DNA from: Plasmopara viticola
Lineage: Eukaryota > Oomycota > Peronosporomycetes > Peronosporales > Peronosporaceae
DNA: 64,000 bases
Assembly: GCA_001695595.3 (NCBI GenBank)
Contig: MBPM02000207.1
Span: 1-64,000, forward strand
Reading direction: 5' to 3'
The notes under the pieces were generated by a model. The model saw only the letters and a program-made list of their open reading frames with translations, was not told where the DNA came from and did no database searches. The translations under genes and the position numbers were made by a program. Below, in pieces: positions 1-12,800 of this stretch. Every line of letters begins with the position of its first letter. Position 1 is the first letter of the stretch.

Positions 1-857
1 GGACGTATCTGAGGCCGTAGGATAGTTGACGCTTCAATGGAGCAGTATTCGCTGCGTTACGCTCGAACGCGTGTCTGCATGTCTAGATGGCTAGATTGGA
101 CGTACTTAAGGCCGTAGAAAGAGTTGGCGCTTCAAACTGAGCAGTACTCTCTAAGTTACGCTTGCAACGCGTGTCTGCTTGTCCAGAAAACTAGATTGGA
201 CGAATCTGAGGCGGTAGAAAGTATTGCTGCTTAAATGGAGCAGTACTCGCTTGTTCGCTTGGAACGCTTGTCCGCATGTCGGCGCTTCAAACGGAGCAGA
301 ACTCGCTAAGTTACGCTTGGAACGCGTGTCTGCATATCCAGGAAGCTAGATTGGACGTATCCAAGGCCGTGGTGAGAATCGGCGCTTCAAACGGAGCAGA
401 ACTCGCTAATTTACGCTTGCAACGCGTGTCTGCATGTCCAGGAGGCTAGATTGGACGTATCCAAGGCCGTGGGAAGAATTGGCGCTTTAAATGGAGCAGT
501 ACTCGCTTAGGTACGCTTAGATTGCGTGTCTGCATGTCTAGGAAGCTTGATTGGACGTATCTGAGGCCGTAGGAAGAATTGGCGGTTTAAATGGAGCATT
601 ATCCGCTAAGTCACTCTTGAAGTGCGTGTCTGTATGTCCGAGAAACTAGATTGGAGGTATTTGAGGCCGTAGAAACAATTGGCGCTTCAAATGGAGCAGA
701 ACTCGCTTAGGTACGCTTAGAAAGCGTGTCTGCATGTTTAGGAAGCTAGATTGAACGTATCTGAGGCCGTAGAAACAGTCGGCGCTTCAAACGGAGCAGA
801 ACTCGCTAAGATTGAGGCCGTACGAAGAAATGGCGCTTCAAATGGAGCTTTTCGCTA
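1..857. repeat. Diverged, broken monomers at the HOR edge
   Basis: This stretch holds relatives of the same monomer that do not fit the regular A-H order. In sequence: the end of a B monomer (1-68), a C-like monomer (69-168), a D-like monomer (169-265, 97 bp), a truncated E-like piece (266-323, 58 bp), four full-length monomers of no assigned type (324-423, 424-523, 524-623, 624-723), a truncated monomer (724 to about 810), then an H-like fragment ending at 857. The unassigned monomers carry variants rare elsewhere, such as gtatccaaggccgtgg and caaacggagcagaactcgc. Such monomeric, diverged sequence is expected where homogenisation fades, at an array edge or in an older layer. More HOR may lie to the left, because 1-265 has B-C-D order. 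Confidence 0.85.
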
Positions 858-3800
858 GCGTGTCTGCATGTCTAGGAAGCTAGATTGGACGTATCTGCGT
901 AGCTTCAAATGGAGCAATTTAGCTAAGTATGCTTGAAACGCGTATCTGTGTGTTCAATGAAGCTAGATGGGACGTATCTGAGGCCGTAGGAATAGTTGAC
1001 GCTTCAATGGAGCAGTATTCGCTGCGTTACGCTCGAACGCGTGTCTGCATGTTCACGAAGCTAGATTGGACGTATTTGAGGCGGTAAAAGAATTGGCGCT
1101 TCAAATGAAGCAGTATTCGCTTAGTTACTCTTGTAACGCGTGTCGGCTTGTCAGAAAACTAGATTGGTCGAATCTGAGGCCGTAGAAAGTATTGCTGCCT
1201 TAAATGGAGCAGTACTCGCTCTGTTCCGCTTGGAACGCTTGTCGCATGTCTAGGAAGCTGTTATCGGACGTATCGGAGGCCGTAGGAAGAATTGGCGCTT
1301 CAAATGGAGTGGTATTGCTAAGTATCTCTTGAAATGCATTTCTTCGTGTCCAGGAAGCTAGATGGACGTAGCGGAGGCCGTAAGAAGAATCGGCGCTTCA
1401 AATTGAGTAATACTCGCTCTGTTTCGCTTGGAACGCATGGCTGCATGTCCAGGAAGCTAGATTGGACGTATCTGAGGCAGAAGGAACAACCGCGCTTCAA
1501 ATGGAGCAGTTTTCACAAAGTATCTCTTGAAACGCGTGTCTGCATGTCCTGGAAACAAGAATGGACGTATCTGAGGCCGTACGAAGAAATGGCGCTTCAA
1601 ATGGAGCGGTTTTCGCTAACTATTTTTTTAAATGCGTGTCTGCATGTCTAGGAAGCTAGATTGGACGTATCTGAGGCCGTAGCAAGTATCGGCGCTTCAA
1701 ATGGAGCAAATTTAGCTAAGTCATGCTTGAAACGCGTATCTGTGTGTTCAATGAAGCTAGATGGGACGTATCTGAGGCCGTAGGAATAGTTGACGCTTCA
1801 ATGGAGCAGTATTCGCTGCGTTACGCTCGAACGCGTGTCTGCATGTTCACGAAGCTAGATTGGACGTATTTGAGGCGGTAAAAGAATTGGCGCTTCAAAT
1901 GAAGCAGTATTCGCTTAGTTACTCTTGTAACGCGTGTCGGCTTGTCCAGAAAACTAGATTGGTCGAATCTGAGGCCGTAGAAAGTATTGCTGCCTTAAAT
2001 GGAGCAGTACTCGCTCTGTTCCGCTTGGAACGCTTGTCCGCATGTCTAGGAAGCTGTATCGGACGTATCGGAGGCCGTAGGAAGAATTGGCGCTTCGAAT
2101 GGAGTGGTATTCGCTAAGTATCTCTTGAAATGCATTTCTTCGTGTCCAGGAAGCTAGATTGGACGTAGCGGAGGCCGTAAGAAGAATCGGCGCTTCAAAT
2201 TGAGTAATACTCGCTCTGTTTCGCTTGGAACGCATGGCTGCATGTCCAGGAAGCTAGATTGGACGTATCTGAGGCAGAAGGAACAACCGCGCTTCAAATG
2301 GAGCAGTTTTCACAAAGTATCTCTTGAAACGCGTGTCTGCATGTCCTGGAAACAAGAATGGACGTATCTGAGGCCGTACGAAGAAATGGCGCTTCAAATG
2401 GAGCGGTTTCGCTAAGTATTTTTTTAAATGCGTGTCTGCATGTCTAGGAAGCTAGATTGGACGTATCTGAGGCCGTAGCAAGTATCGGCGCTTCAAATGG
2501 AGCAAATTTAGCTAAGTCATGCTTGAAACGCGTATCTGTGTGTTCAATGAAGCTAGATGGGACGTATCTGAGGCCGTAGGAATAGTTGACGCTTCAATGG
2601 AGCAGTATTCGCTGCGTTACGCTCGAACGCGTGTCTGCATGTTCACGAAGCTAGATTGGACGTATTTGAGGCGGTAAAAAGAATTGGCGCTTCAAATGAA
2701 GCAGTATTCGCTTAGTTACTCTTGTAACGCGTGTCGGCTTGTCCAGAAAACTAGATTGGTCGAATCTGAGGCCGTAGAAAGTATTGCTGCCTTAAATGGA
2801 GCAGTACTCGCTCTGTTCCGCTTGGAACGCTTGTCCGCATGTCTAGGAAGCTGTATCGGACGTATCGGAGGCCGTAGGAAGAATTGGCGCTTCAAATGGA
2901 GTGGTATTCGCTAAGTATCTCTTGAAATGCATTTCTTCGTGTCCAGGAAGCTAGATTGGACGTAGCGGAGGCCGTAAGAAGAATCGGCGCTTCAAATTGA
3001 GTAATACTCGCTCTGTTTCGCTTGGAACGCATGGCTGCATGTCCAGGAAGCTAGATTGGACGTATCTGAGGCAGAAGGAACAACCGCGCTTCAAATGGAG
3101 CAGTTTTCACAAAGTATCTCTTGAAACGCGTGTCTGCATGTCCTGGAAACAAGAATGGACGTATCTGAGGCCGTAGAAGATGGCGCTTCAAATGGAGCAG
3201 TATTCGCTAAATATTTTTTTAAATGCGTGTCTGCATGTCTAGGAAGCTAGATTGGACGTAATTGAGGCCGTAGCAAGTATCGGCGCTTCAAATGGAGCAA
3301 ATTTAGCTAAGTCATGCTTGAAACGCGTATCTGTGTGTTCAATGAAGCTAGATGGGACGTATCTGAGGCCGTAGGAATAGTTGACGCTTCAATGGAGCAG
3401 TATTCGCTGCGTTACGCTCGAACGCGTGTCTGCATGTTCACGAAGCTAGATTGGACGTATTTGAGGCGGTAAAAAGAATTGGCGCTTCAAATGAAGCAGT
3501 ATTCGCTTAGTTACTCTTGTAACGCGTGTCGGCTTGTCCAGAAAACTAGATTGGTCGAATCTGAGGCCGTAGAAAGTATTGCTGCCTTAATGGAGCAGTA
3601 CTCGCTCTGTTCCGCTTGGAACGCTTGTCCGCATGTCTAGGAAGCTGTATCGGACGTATCGGAGGCCGTAGGAAGAATTGGCGCTTCAAATGGAGTGGTA
3701 TTCGCTAAGTATCTCTTGAAATGCATTTCTTCGTGTCCAGGAAGCTAGATTGGACGTAGCGGAGGCCGTAAGAAGAATCGGCGCTTCAATTGAGTAATAC

Positions 3801-6800
3801 TCGCTCTGTTTCGCTTGGAACGCATGGCTGCATGTCCAGGAAGCTAGATTGGACGTATCTGAGGCAGAAGGAACAACCGCGCTTCAAATGGAGCAGTTTT
3901 CACAAAGTATCTCTTGAAACGCGTGTCTGCATGTCCTGGAAACAAGAATGGACGTATCTGAGGCCGTACGAAGAAATGGCGCTTCAAATGGAGCGGTTTT
4001 CGCTAAGTATTTTTTTAAATGCGTGTCTGCATGTCTAGGAAGCTAGATTGGACGTATCTGAGGCCGTAGCAAGTATCGGCGCTTCAAATGGAGCAAATTT
4101 AGCTAAGTCATGCTTGAAACGCGTATCTGTGTGTTCAATGAAGCTAGATGGGACGTATCTGAGGCCGTAGGAATAGTTGACGCTTCAATGGAGCAGTATT
4201 CGCTGCGTTACGCTCGAACGCGTGTCTGCATGTTCACGAAGCTAGATTGGACGTATTTGAGGCGGTAAAAAGAATTGGCGCTTCAAATGAAGCAGTATTC
4301 GCTTAGTTACTCTTGTAACGCGTGTCGGCTTGTCCAGAAAACTAGATTGGTCGAATCTGAGGCCGTAGAAAGTATTGCTGCCTTAATGGAGCAGTACTCG
4401 CTCTGTTCCGCTTGGAACGCTTGTCCGCATGTCTAGGAAGCTGTATCGGACGTATCGGAGGCCGTAGGAAGAATTGGCGCTTCAAATGGAGTGGTATTCG
4501 CTAAGTATCTCTTGAAATGCATTTCTTCGTGTCCAGGAAGCTAGATTGGACGTAGCGGAGGCCGTAAGAAGAATCGGCGCTTCAAATTGAGTAATACTCG
4601 CTCTGTTTCGCTTGGAACGCATGGCTGCATGTCCAGGAAGCTAGATTGGACGTATCTGAGGCAGAAGGAACAACCGCGCTTCAAATGGAGCAGTTTTCAC
4701 AAAGTATCTCTTGAAACGCGTGTCTGCATGTCCTGGAAACAAGAATGGACGTATCTGAGGCCGTAGGAAGATGGCGCTTCAAATGGAGCGGTTTCGCTAA
4801 CTATTTTTTTAAATGCGTGTCTGCATGTCTAGGAAGCTAGATTGGACGTATCTGAGGCCGTAGCAAGTATCGGCGCTTCAAATGGAGCAAATTTAGCTAA
4901 GTCATGCTTGAAACGCGTATCTGTGTGTTCAATGAAGCTAGATGGGACGTATCTGAGGCCGTAGGAATAGTTGACGCTTCAATGGAGCAGTATTCGCTGC
5001 GTTACGCTCGAACGCGTGTCTGCATGTTCACGAAGCTAGATTGGACGTATTTGAGGCGGTAAAAAGAATTGGCGCTTCAAATGAAGCAGTATTCGCTTAG
5101 TTACTCTTGTAACGCGTGTCGGCTTGTCCAGAAAACTAGATTGGTCGAATCTGAGGCCGTAGAAAGTATTGCTGCCTTAAATGGAGCAGTACTCGCTCTG
5201 TTCCGCTTGGAACGCTTGTCCGCATGTCTAGGAAGCTGTATCGGACGTATCGGAGGCCGTAGGAAGAATTGGCGCTTCAAATGGAGTGGTATTCGCTAAG
5301 TATCTCTTGAAATGCATTTCTTCGTGTCCAGGAAGCTAGATTGGACGTAGCGGAGGCCGTAAGAAGAATCGGCGCTTCAAATTGAGTAATACTCGCTCTG
5401 TTTCGCTTGGAACGCATGGCTGCATGTCCAGGAAGCTAGATTGGACGTATCTGAGGCAGAAGGAACAACCGCGCTTCAAATGGAGCAGTTTTCACAAAGT
5501 ATCTCTTGAAACGCGTGTCTGCATGTCCTGGAAACAAGAATGGACGTATCTGAGGCCGTACGAAGAAATGGCGCTTCAAATGGAGCGTTTTCGCTAAGTA
5601 TTTTTTAAATGCGTGTCTGCATGTCTAGGAAGCTAGATTGGACGTATCTGAGGCCGTAGCAAGTATCGGCGCTTCAAATGGAGCAAATTTAGCTAAGTCA
5701 TGCTTGAAACGCGTATCTGTGTGTTCAATGAAGCTAGATGGGACGTATCTGAGGCCGTAGGAATAGTTGACGCTTCAATGGAGCAGTATTCGCTGCGTTA
5801 CGCTCGAACGCGTGTCTGCATGTTCACGAAGCTAGATTGGACGTATTTGAGGCGGTAAAAAGAATTGGCGCTTCAAATGAAGCAGTATTCGCTTAGTTAC
5901 TCTTGTAACGCGTGTCGGCTTGTCCAGAAAACTAGATTGGTCGAATCTGAGGCCGTAGAAAGTATTGCTGCCTTAATGGAGCAGTACTCGCTCTGTTCCG
6001 CTTGGAACGCTTGTCCGCATGTCTAGGAAGCTGTATCGGACGTATCGGAGGCCGTAGGAAGAATTGGCGCTTCAAATGGAGTGGTATTCGCTAAGTATCT
6101 CTTGAAATGCATTTCTTCGTGTCCAGGAAGCTAGATTGGACGTAGCGGAGGCCGTAAGAAGAATCGGCGCTTCAAATTGAGTAATACTCGCTCTGTTTCG
6201 CTTGGAACGCATGGCTGCATGTCCAGGAAGCTAGATTGGACGTATCTGAGGCAGAAGGAACAACCGCGCTTCAAATGGAGCAGTTTTCACAAAGTATCTC
6301 TTGAAACGCGTGTCTGCATGTCCTGGAAACAAGAATGGACGTATCTGAGGCCGTAGAAGAAATGGCGCTTCAAATGGAGCGGTTTTCGCTAACTATTTTT
6401 TTAAATGCGTGTCTGCATGTCTAGGAAGCTAGATTGGACGTATCTGAGGCCGTAGCAAGTATCGGCGCTTCAAATGGAGCAAATTTAGCTAAGTCATGCT
6501 TGAAACGCGTATCTGTGTGTTCAATGAAGCTAGATGGGACGTATCTGAGGCCGTAGGAATAGTTGACGCTTCAATGGAGCAGTATTCGCTGCGTTACGCT
6601 CGAACGCGTGTCTGCATGTTCACGAAGCTAGATTGGACGTATTTGAGGCGGTAAAAAGAATTGGCGCTTCAAATGAAGCAGTATTCGCTTAGTTACTCTT
6701 GTAACGCGTGTCGGCTTGTCCAGAAAACTAGATTGGTCGAATCTGAGGCCGTAGAAAGTATTGCTGCCTTAAATGGAGCAGTACTCGCTCTGTTCCGCTT

Positions 6801-9800
6801 GGAACGCTTGTCCGCATGTCTAGGAAGCTGTATCGGACGTATCGGAGGCCGTAGGAAGAATTGGCGCTTCAAATGGAGTGGTATTCGCTAAGTATCTCTT
6901 GAAATGCATTTCTTCGTGTCCAGGAAGCTAGATTGGACGTAGCGGAGGCCGTAAGAAGAATCGGCGCTTCAAATTGAGTAATACTCGCTCTGTTTCGCTT
7001 GGAACGCATGGCTGCATGTCCAGGAAGCTAGATTGGACGTATCTGAGGCAGAAGGAACAACCGCGCTTCAAATGGAGCAGTTTTCACAAAGTATCTCTTG
7101 AAACGCGTGTCTGCATGTCCTGGAAACAAGAATGGACGTATCTGAGGCCGTAGGAAGATGGCGCTTCAAATGGAGCGGTTTTCGCTAACTATTTTTTTAA
7201 ATGCGTGTCTGCATGTCTAGGAAGCTAGATTGGACGTATTGAGGCCGTAGCAAGTATCGGCGCTTCAAATGGAGCAAATTTAGCTAAGTCATGCTTGAAA
7301 CGCGTATCTGTGTGTTCAATGAAGCTAGATGGGACGTATCTGAGGCCGTAGGAATAGTTGACGCTTCAATGGAGCAGTATTCGCTGCGTTACGCTCGAAC
7401 GCGTGTCTGCATGTTCACGAAGCTAGATTGGACGTATTTGAGGCGGTAAAAAGAATTGGCGCTTCAAATGAAGCAGTATTCGCTTAGTTACTCTTGTAAC
7501 GCGTGTCGGCTTGTCCAGAAAACTAGATTGGTCGAATCTGAGGCCGTAGAAAGTATTGCTGCCTTAATGGAGCAGTACTCGCTCTGTTCCGCTTGGAACG
7601 CTTGTCCGCATGTCTAGGAAGCTGTATCGGACGTATCGGAGGCCGTAGGAAGAATTGGCGCTTCAAATGGAGTGGTATTCGCTAAGTATCTCTTGAAATG
7701 CATTTCTTCGTGTCCAGGAAGCTAGATTGGACGTAGCGGAGGCCGTAAGAAGAATCGGCGCTTCAAATTGAGTAATACTCGCTCTGTTTCGCTTGGAACG
7801 CATGGCTGCATGTCCAGGAAGCTAGATTGGACGTATCTGAGGCAGAAGGAACAACCGCGCTTCAAATGGAGCAGTTTTCACAAAGTATCTCTTGAAACGC
7901 GTGTCTGCATGTCCTGGAAACAAGAATGGACGTATCTGAGGCCGTACGAAGAAATGGCGCTTCAAATGGAGCGGTTTTCGCTAACTATTTTTTAAATGCG
8001 TGTCTGCATGTCTAGGAAGCTAGATTGGACGTATCTGAGGCCGTAGCAAGTATCGGCGCTTCAAATGGAGCAAATTTAGCTAAGTCATGCTTGAAACGCG
8101 TATCTGTGTGTTCAATGAAGCTAGATGGGACGTATCTGAGGCCGTAGGAATAGTTGACGCTTCAATGGAGCAGTATTCGCTGCGTTACGCTCGAACGCGT
8201 GTCTGCATGTTCACGAAGCTAGATTGGACGTATTTGAGGCGGTAAAAAGAATTGGCGCTTCAAATGAAGCAGTATTCGCTTAGTTACTCTTGTAACGCGT
8301 GTCGGCTTGTCCAGAAAACTAGATTGGTCGAATCTGAGGCCGTAGAAAGTATTGCTGCCTTAAATGGAGCAGTACTCGCTCTGTTCCGCTTGGAACGCTT
8401 GTCCGCATGTCTAGGAAGCTGTATCGGACGTATCGGAGGCCGTAGGAAGAATTGGCGCTTCAAATGGAGTGGTATTCGCTAAGTATCTCTTGAAATGCAT
8501 TTCTTCGTGTCCAGGAAGCTAGATTGGACGTAGCGGAGGCCGTAAGAAGAATCGGCGCTTCAAATTGAGTAATACTCGCTCTGTTTCGCTTGGAACGCAT
8601 GGCTGCATGTCCAGGAAGCTAGATTGGACGTATCTGAGGCAGAAGGAACAACCGCGCTTCAAATGGAGCAGTTTTCACAAAGTATCTCTTGAAACGCGTG
8701 TCTGCATGTCCTGGAAACAAGAATGGACGTATCTGAGGCCGTAGGAAGATTTGACGCTTCAATGGAGCAGTTTTCGCTAAGTATTTTTTTAAATGCGTGT
8801 CTGCATGTCTAGGAAGCTAGATTGGACGTATTGAGGCCGTAGCAAGTATCGGCGCTTCAAATGGAGCAAATTTAGCTAAGTCATGCTTGAAACGCGTATC
8901 TGTGTGTTCAATGAAGCTAGATGGGACGTATCTGAGGCCGTAGGAATAGTTGACGCTTCAATGGAGCAGTATTCGCTGCGTTACGCTCGAACGCGTGTCT
9001 GCATGTTCACGAAGCTAGATTGGACGTATTTGAGGCGGTAAAAAGAATTGGCGCTTCAAATGAAGCAGTATTCGCTTAGTTACTCTTGTAACGCGTGTCG
9101 GCTTGTCCAGAAAACTAGATTGGTCGAATCTGAGGCCGTAGAAAGTATTGCTGCCTTAAATGGAGCAGTACTCGCTCTGTTCCGCTTGGAACGCTTGTCC
9201 GCATGTCTAGGAAGCTGTATCGGACGTATCGGAGGCCGTAGGAAGAATTGGCGCTTCAAATGGAGTGGTATTCGCTAAGTATCTCTTGAAATGCATTTCT
9301 TCGTGTCCAGGAAGCTAGATTGGACGTAGCGGAGGCCGTAAGAAGAATCGGCGCTTCAATTGAGTAATACTCGCTCTGTTTCGCTTGGAACGCATGGCTG
9401 CATGTCCAGGAAGCTAGATTGGACGTATCTGAGGCAGAAGGAACAACCGCGCTTCAAATGGAGCAGTTTTCACAAAGTATCTCTTGAAACGCGTGTCTGC
9501 ATGTCCTGGAAACAAGAATGGACGTATCTGAGGCCGTACGAAGAAATGGCGCTTCAAATGGAGCGTTTTCGCTAAGTATTTTTTTAAATGCGTGTCTGCA
9601 TGTCTAGGAAGCTAGATTGGACGTATCTGAGGCCGTAGCAAGTATCGGCGCTTCAAATGGAGCAAATTTAGCTAAGTCATGCTTGAAACGCGTATCTGTG
9701 TGTTCAATGAAGCTAGATGGGACGTATCTGAGGCCGTAGGAATAGTTGACGCTTCAATGGAGCAGTATTCGCTGCGTTACGCTCGAACGCGTGTCTGCAT

Positions 9801-12800
9801 GTTCACGAAGCTAGATTGGACGTATTTGAGGCGGTAAAAAGAATTGGCGCTTCAAATGAAGCAGTATTCGCTTAGTTACTCTTGTAACGCGTGTCGGCTT
9901 GTCCAGAAAACTAGATTGGTCGAATCTGAGGCCGTAGAAAGTATTGCTGCCTTATATGGAGCAGTACTCGCTCTGTTCCGCTTGGAACGCTTGTCCGCAT
10001 GTCTAGGAAGCTGTATCGGACGTATCGGAGGCCGTAGGAAGAATTGGCGCTTCAAATGGAGTGGTATTCGCTAAGTATCTCTTGAAATGCATTTCTTCGT
10101 GTCCAGGAAGCTAGATTGGACGTAGCGGAGGCCGTAAGAAGAATCGGCGCTTCAAATTGAGTAATACTCGCTCTGTTTCGCTTGGAACGCATGGCTGCAT
10201 GTCCAGGAAGCTAGATTGGACGTATCTGAGGCAGAAGGAACAACCGCGCTTCAAATGGAGCAGTTTTCACAAAGTATCTCTTGAAACGCGTGTCTGCATG
10301 TCCTGGAAACAAGAATGGACGTATCTGAGGCCGTAGAAGAAATGGCGCTTCAAATGGAGCGTTTTCGCTAAGTATTTTTTTAAATGCGTGTCTGCATGTC
10401 TAGGAAGCTAGATTGGACGTATCTGAGGCCGTAGCAAGTATCGGCGCTTCAAATGGAGCAAATTTAGCTAAGTCATGCTTGAAACGCGTATCTGTGTGTT
10501 CAATGAAGCTAGATGGGACGTATCTGAGGCCGTAGGAATAGTTGACGCTTCAATGGAGCAGTATTCGCTGCGTTACGCTCGAACGCGTGTCTGCATGTTC
10601 ACGAAGCTAGATTGGACGTATTTGAGGCGGTAAAAAGAATTGGCGCTTCAAATGAAGCAGTATTCGCTTAGTTACTCTTGTAACGCGTGTCGGCTTGTCC
10701 AGAAAACTAGATTGGTCGAATCTGAGGCCGTAGAAAGTATTGCTGCCTTAATGGAGCAGTACTCGCTCTGTTCCGCTTGGAACGCTTGTCCGCATGTCTA
10801 GGAAGCTGTATCGGACGTATCGGAGGCCGTAGGAAGAATTGGCGCTTCAAATGGAGTGGTATTCGCTAAGTATCTCTTGAAATGCATTTCTTCGTGTCCA
10901 GGAAGCTAGATTGGACGTAGCGGAGGCCGTAAGAAGAATCGGCGCTTCAAATTGAGTAATACTCGCTCTGTTTCGCTTGGAACGCATGGCTGCATGTCCA
11001 GGAAGCTAGATTGGACGTATCTGAGGCAGAAGGAACAACCGCGCTTCAAATGGAGCAGTTTTCACAAAGTATCTCTTGAAACGCGTGTCTGCATGTCCTG
11101 GAAACAAGAATGGACGTATCTGAGGCCGTACGAAGATGGCGCTTCAAATGGAGCGGTTTTCGCTAAGTATTTTTTTAAATGCGTGTCTGCATGTCTAGGA
11201 AGCTAGATTGGACGTATTGAGGCCGTAGCAAGTATCGGCGCTTCAAATGGAGCAAATTTAGCTAAGTCATGCTTGAAACGCGTATCTGTGTGTTCAATGA
11301 AGCTAGATGGGACGTATCTGAGGCCGTAGGAATAGTTGACGCTTCAATGGAGCAGTATTCGCTGCGTTACGCTCGAACGCGTGTCTGCATGTTCACGAAG
11401 CTAGATTGGACGTATTTGAGGCGGTAAAAAGAATTGGCGCTTCAAATGAAGCAGTATTCGCTTAGTTACTCTTGTAACGCGTGTCGGCTTGTCCAGAAAA
11501 CTAGATTGGTCGAATCTGAGGCCGTAGAAAGTATTGCTGCCTTATATGGAGCAGTACTCGCTCTGTTCCGCTTGGAACGCTTGTCCGCATGTCTAGGAAG
11601 CTGTATCGGACGTATCGGAGGCCGTAGGAAGAATTGGCGCTTCAAATGGAGTGGTATTCGCTAAGTATCTCTTGAAATGCATTTCTTCGTGTCCAGGAAG
11701 CTAGATTGGACGTAGCGGAGGCCGTAAGAAGAATCGGCGCTTCAAATTGAGTAATACTCGCTCTGTTTCGCTTGGAACGCATGGCTGCATGTCCAGGAAG
11801 CTAGATTGGACGTATCTGAGGCAGAAGGAACAACCGCGCTTCAAATGGAGCAGTTTTCACAAAGTATCTCTTGAAACGCGTGTCTGCATGTCCTGGAAAC
11901 AAGAATGGACGTATCTGAGGCCGTACGGAAATGGCGCTTCAAATGGAGCGTTTTCGCTAATATTTTTTTAAATGCGTGTCTGCATGTCTAGGAAGCTAGA
12001 TTGGACGTATCTGAGGCCGTAGCAAGTATCGGCGCTTCAAATGGAGCAAATTTAGCTAAGTCATGCTTGAAACGCGTATCTGTGTGTTCAATGAAGCTAG
12101 ATGGGACGTATCTGAGGCCGTAGGAATAGTTGACGCTTCAATGGAGCAGTATTCGCTGCGTTACGCTCGAACGCGTGTCTGCATGTTCACGAAGCTAGAT
12201 TGGACGTATTTGAGGCGGTAAAAAGAATTGGCGCTTCAAATGAAGCAGTATTCGCTTAGTTACTCTTGTAACGCGTGTCGGCTTGTCCAGAAAACTAGAT
12301 TGGTCGAATCTGAGGCCGTAGAAAGTATTGCTGCCTTATATGGAGCAGTACTCGCTCTGTTCCGCTTGGAACGCTTGTCCGCATGTCTAGGAAGCTGTAT
12401 CGGACGTATCGGAGGCCGTAGGAAGAATTGGCGCTTCAAATGGAGTGGTATTCGCTAAGTATCTCTTGAAATGCATTTCTTCGTGTCCAGGAAGCTAGAT
12501 TGGACGTAGCGGAGGCCGTAAGAAGAATCGGCGCTTCAAATTGAGTAATACTCGCTCTGTTTCGCTTGGAACGCATGGCTGCATGTCCAGGAAGCTAGAT
12601 TGGACGTATCTGAGGCAGAAGGAACAACCGCGCTTCAAATGGAGCAGTTTTCACAAAGTATCTCTTGAAACGCGTGTCTGCATGTCCTGGAAACAAGAAT
12701 GGACGTATCTGAGGCCGTACGAAGAAATGGCGCTTCAAATGGAGCGGTTTTCGCTAAGTATTTTTTTAAATGCGTGTCTGCATGTCTAGGAAGCTAGATT

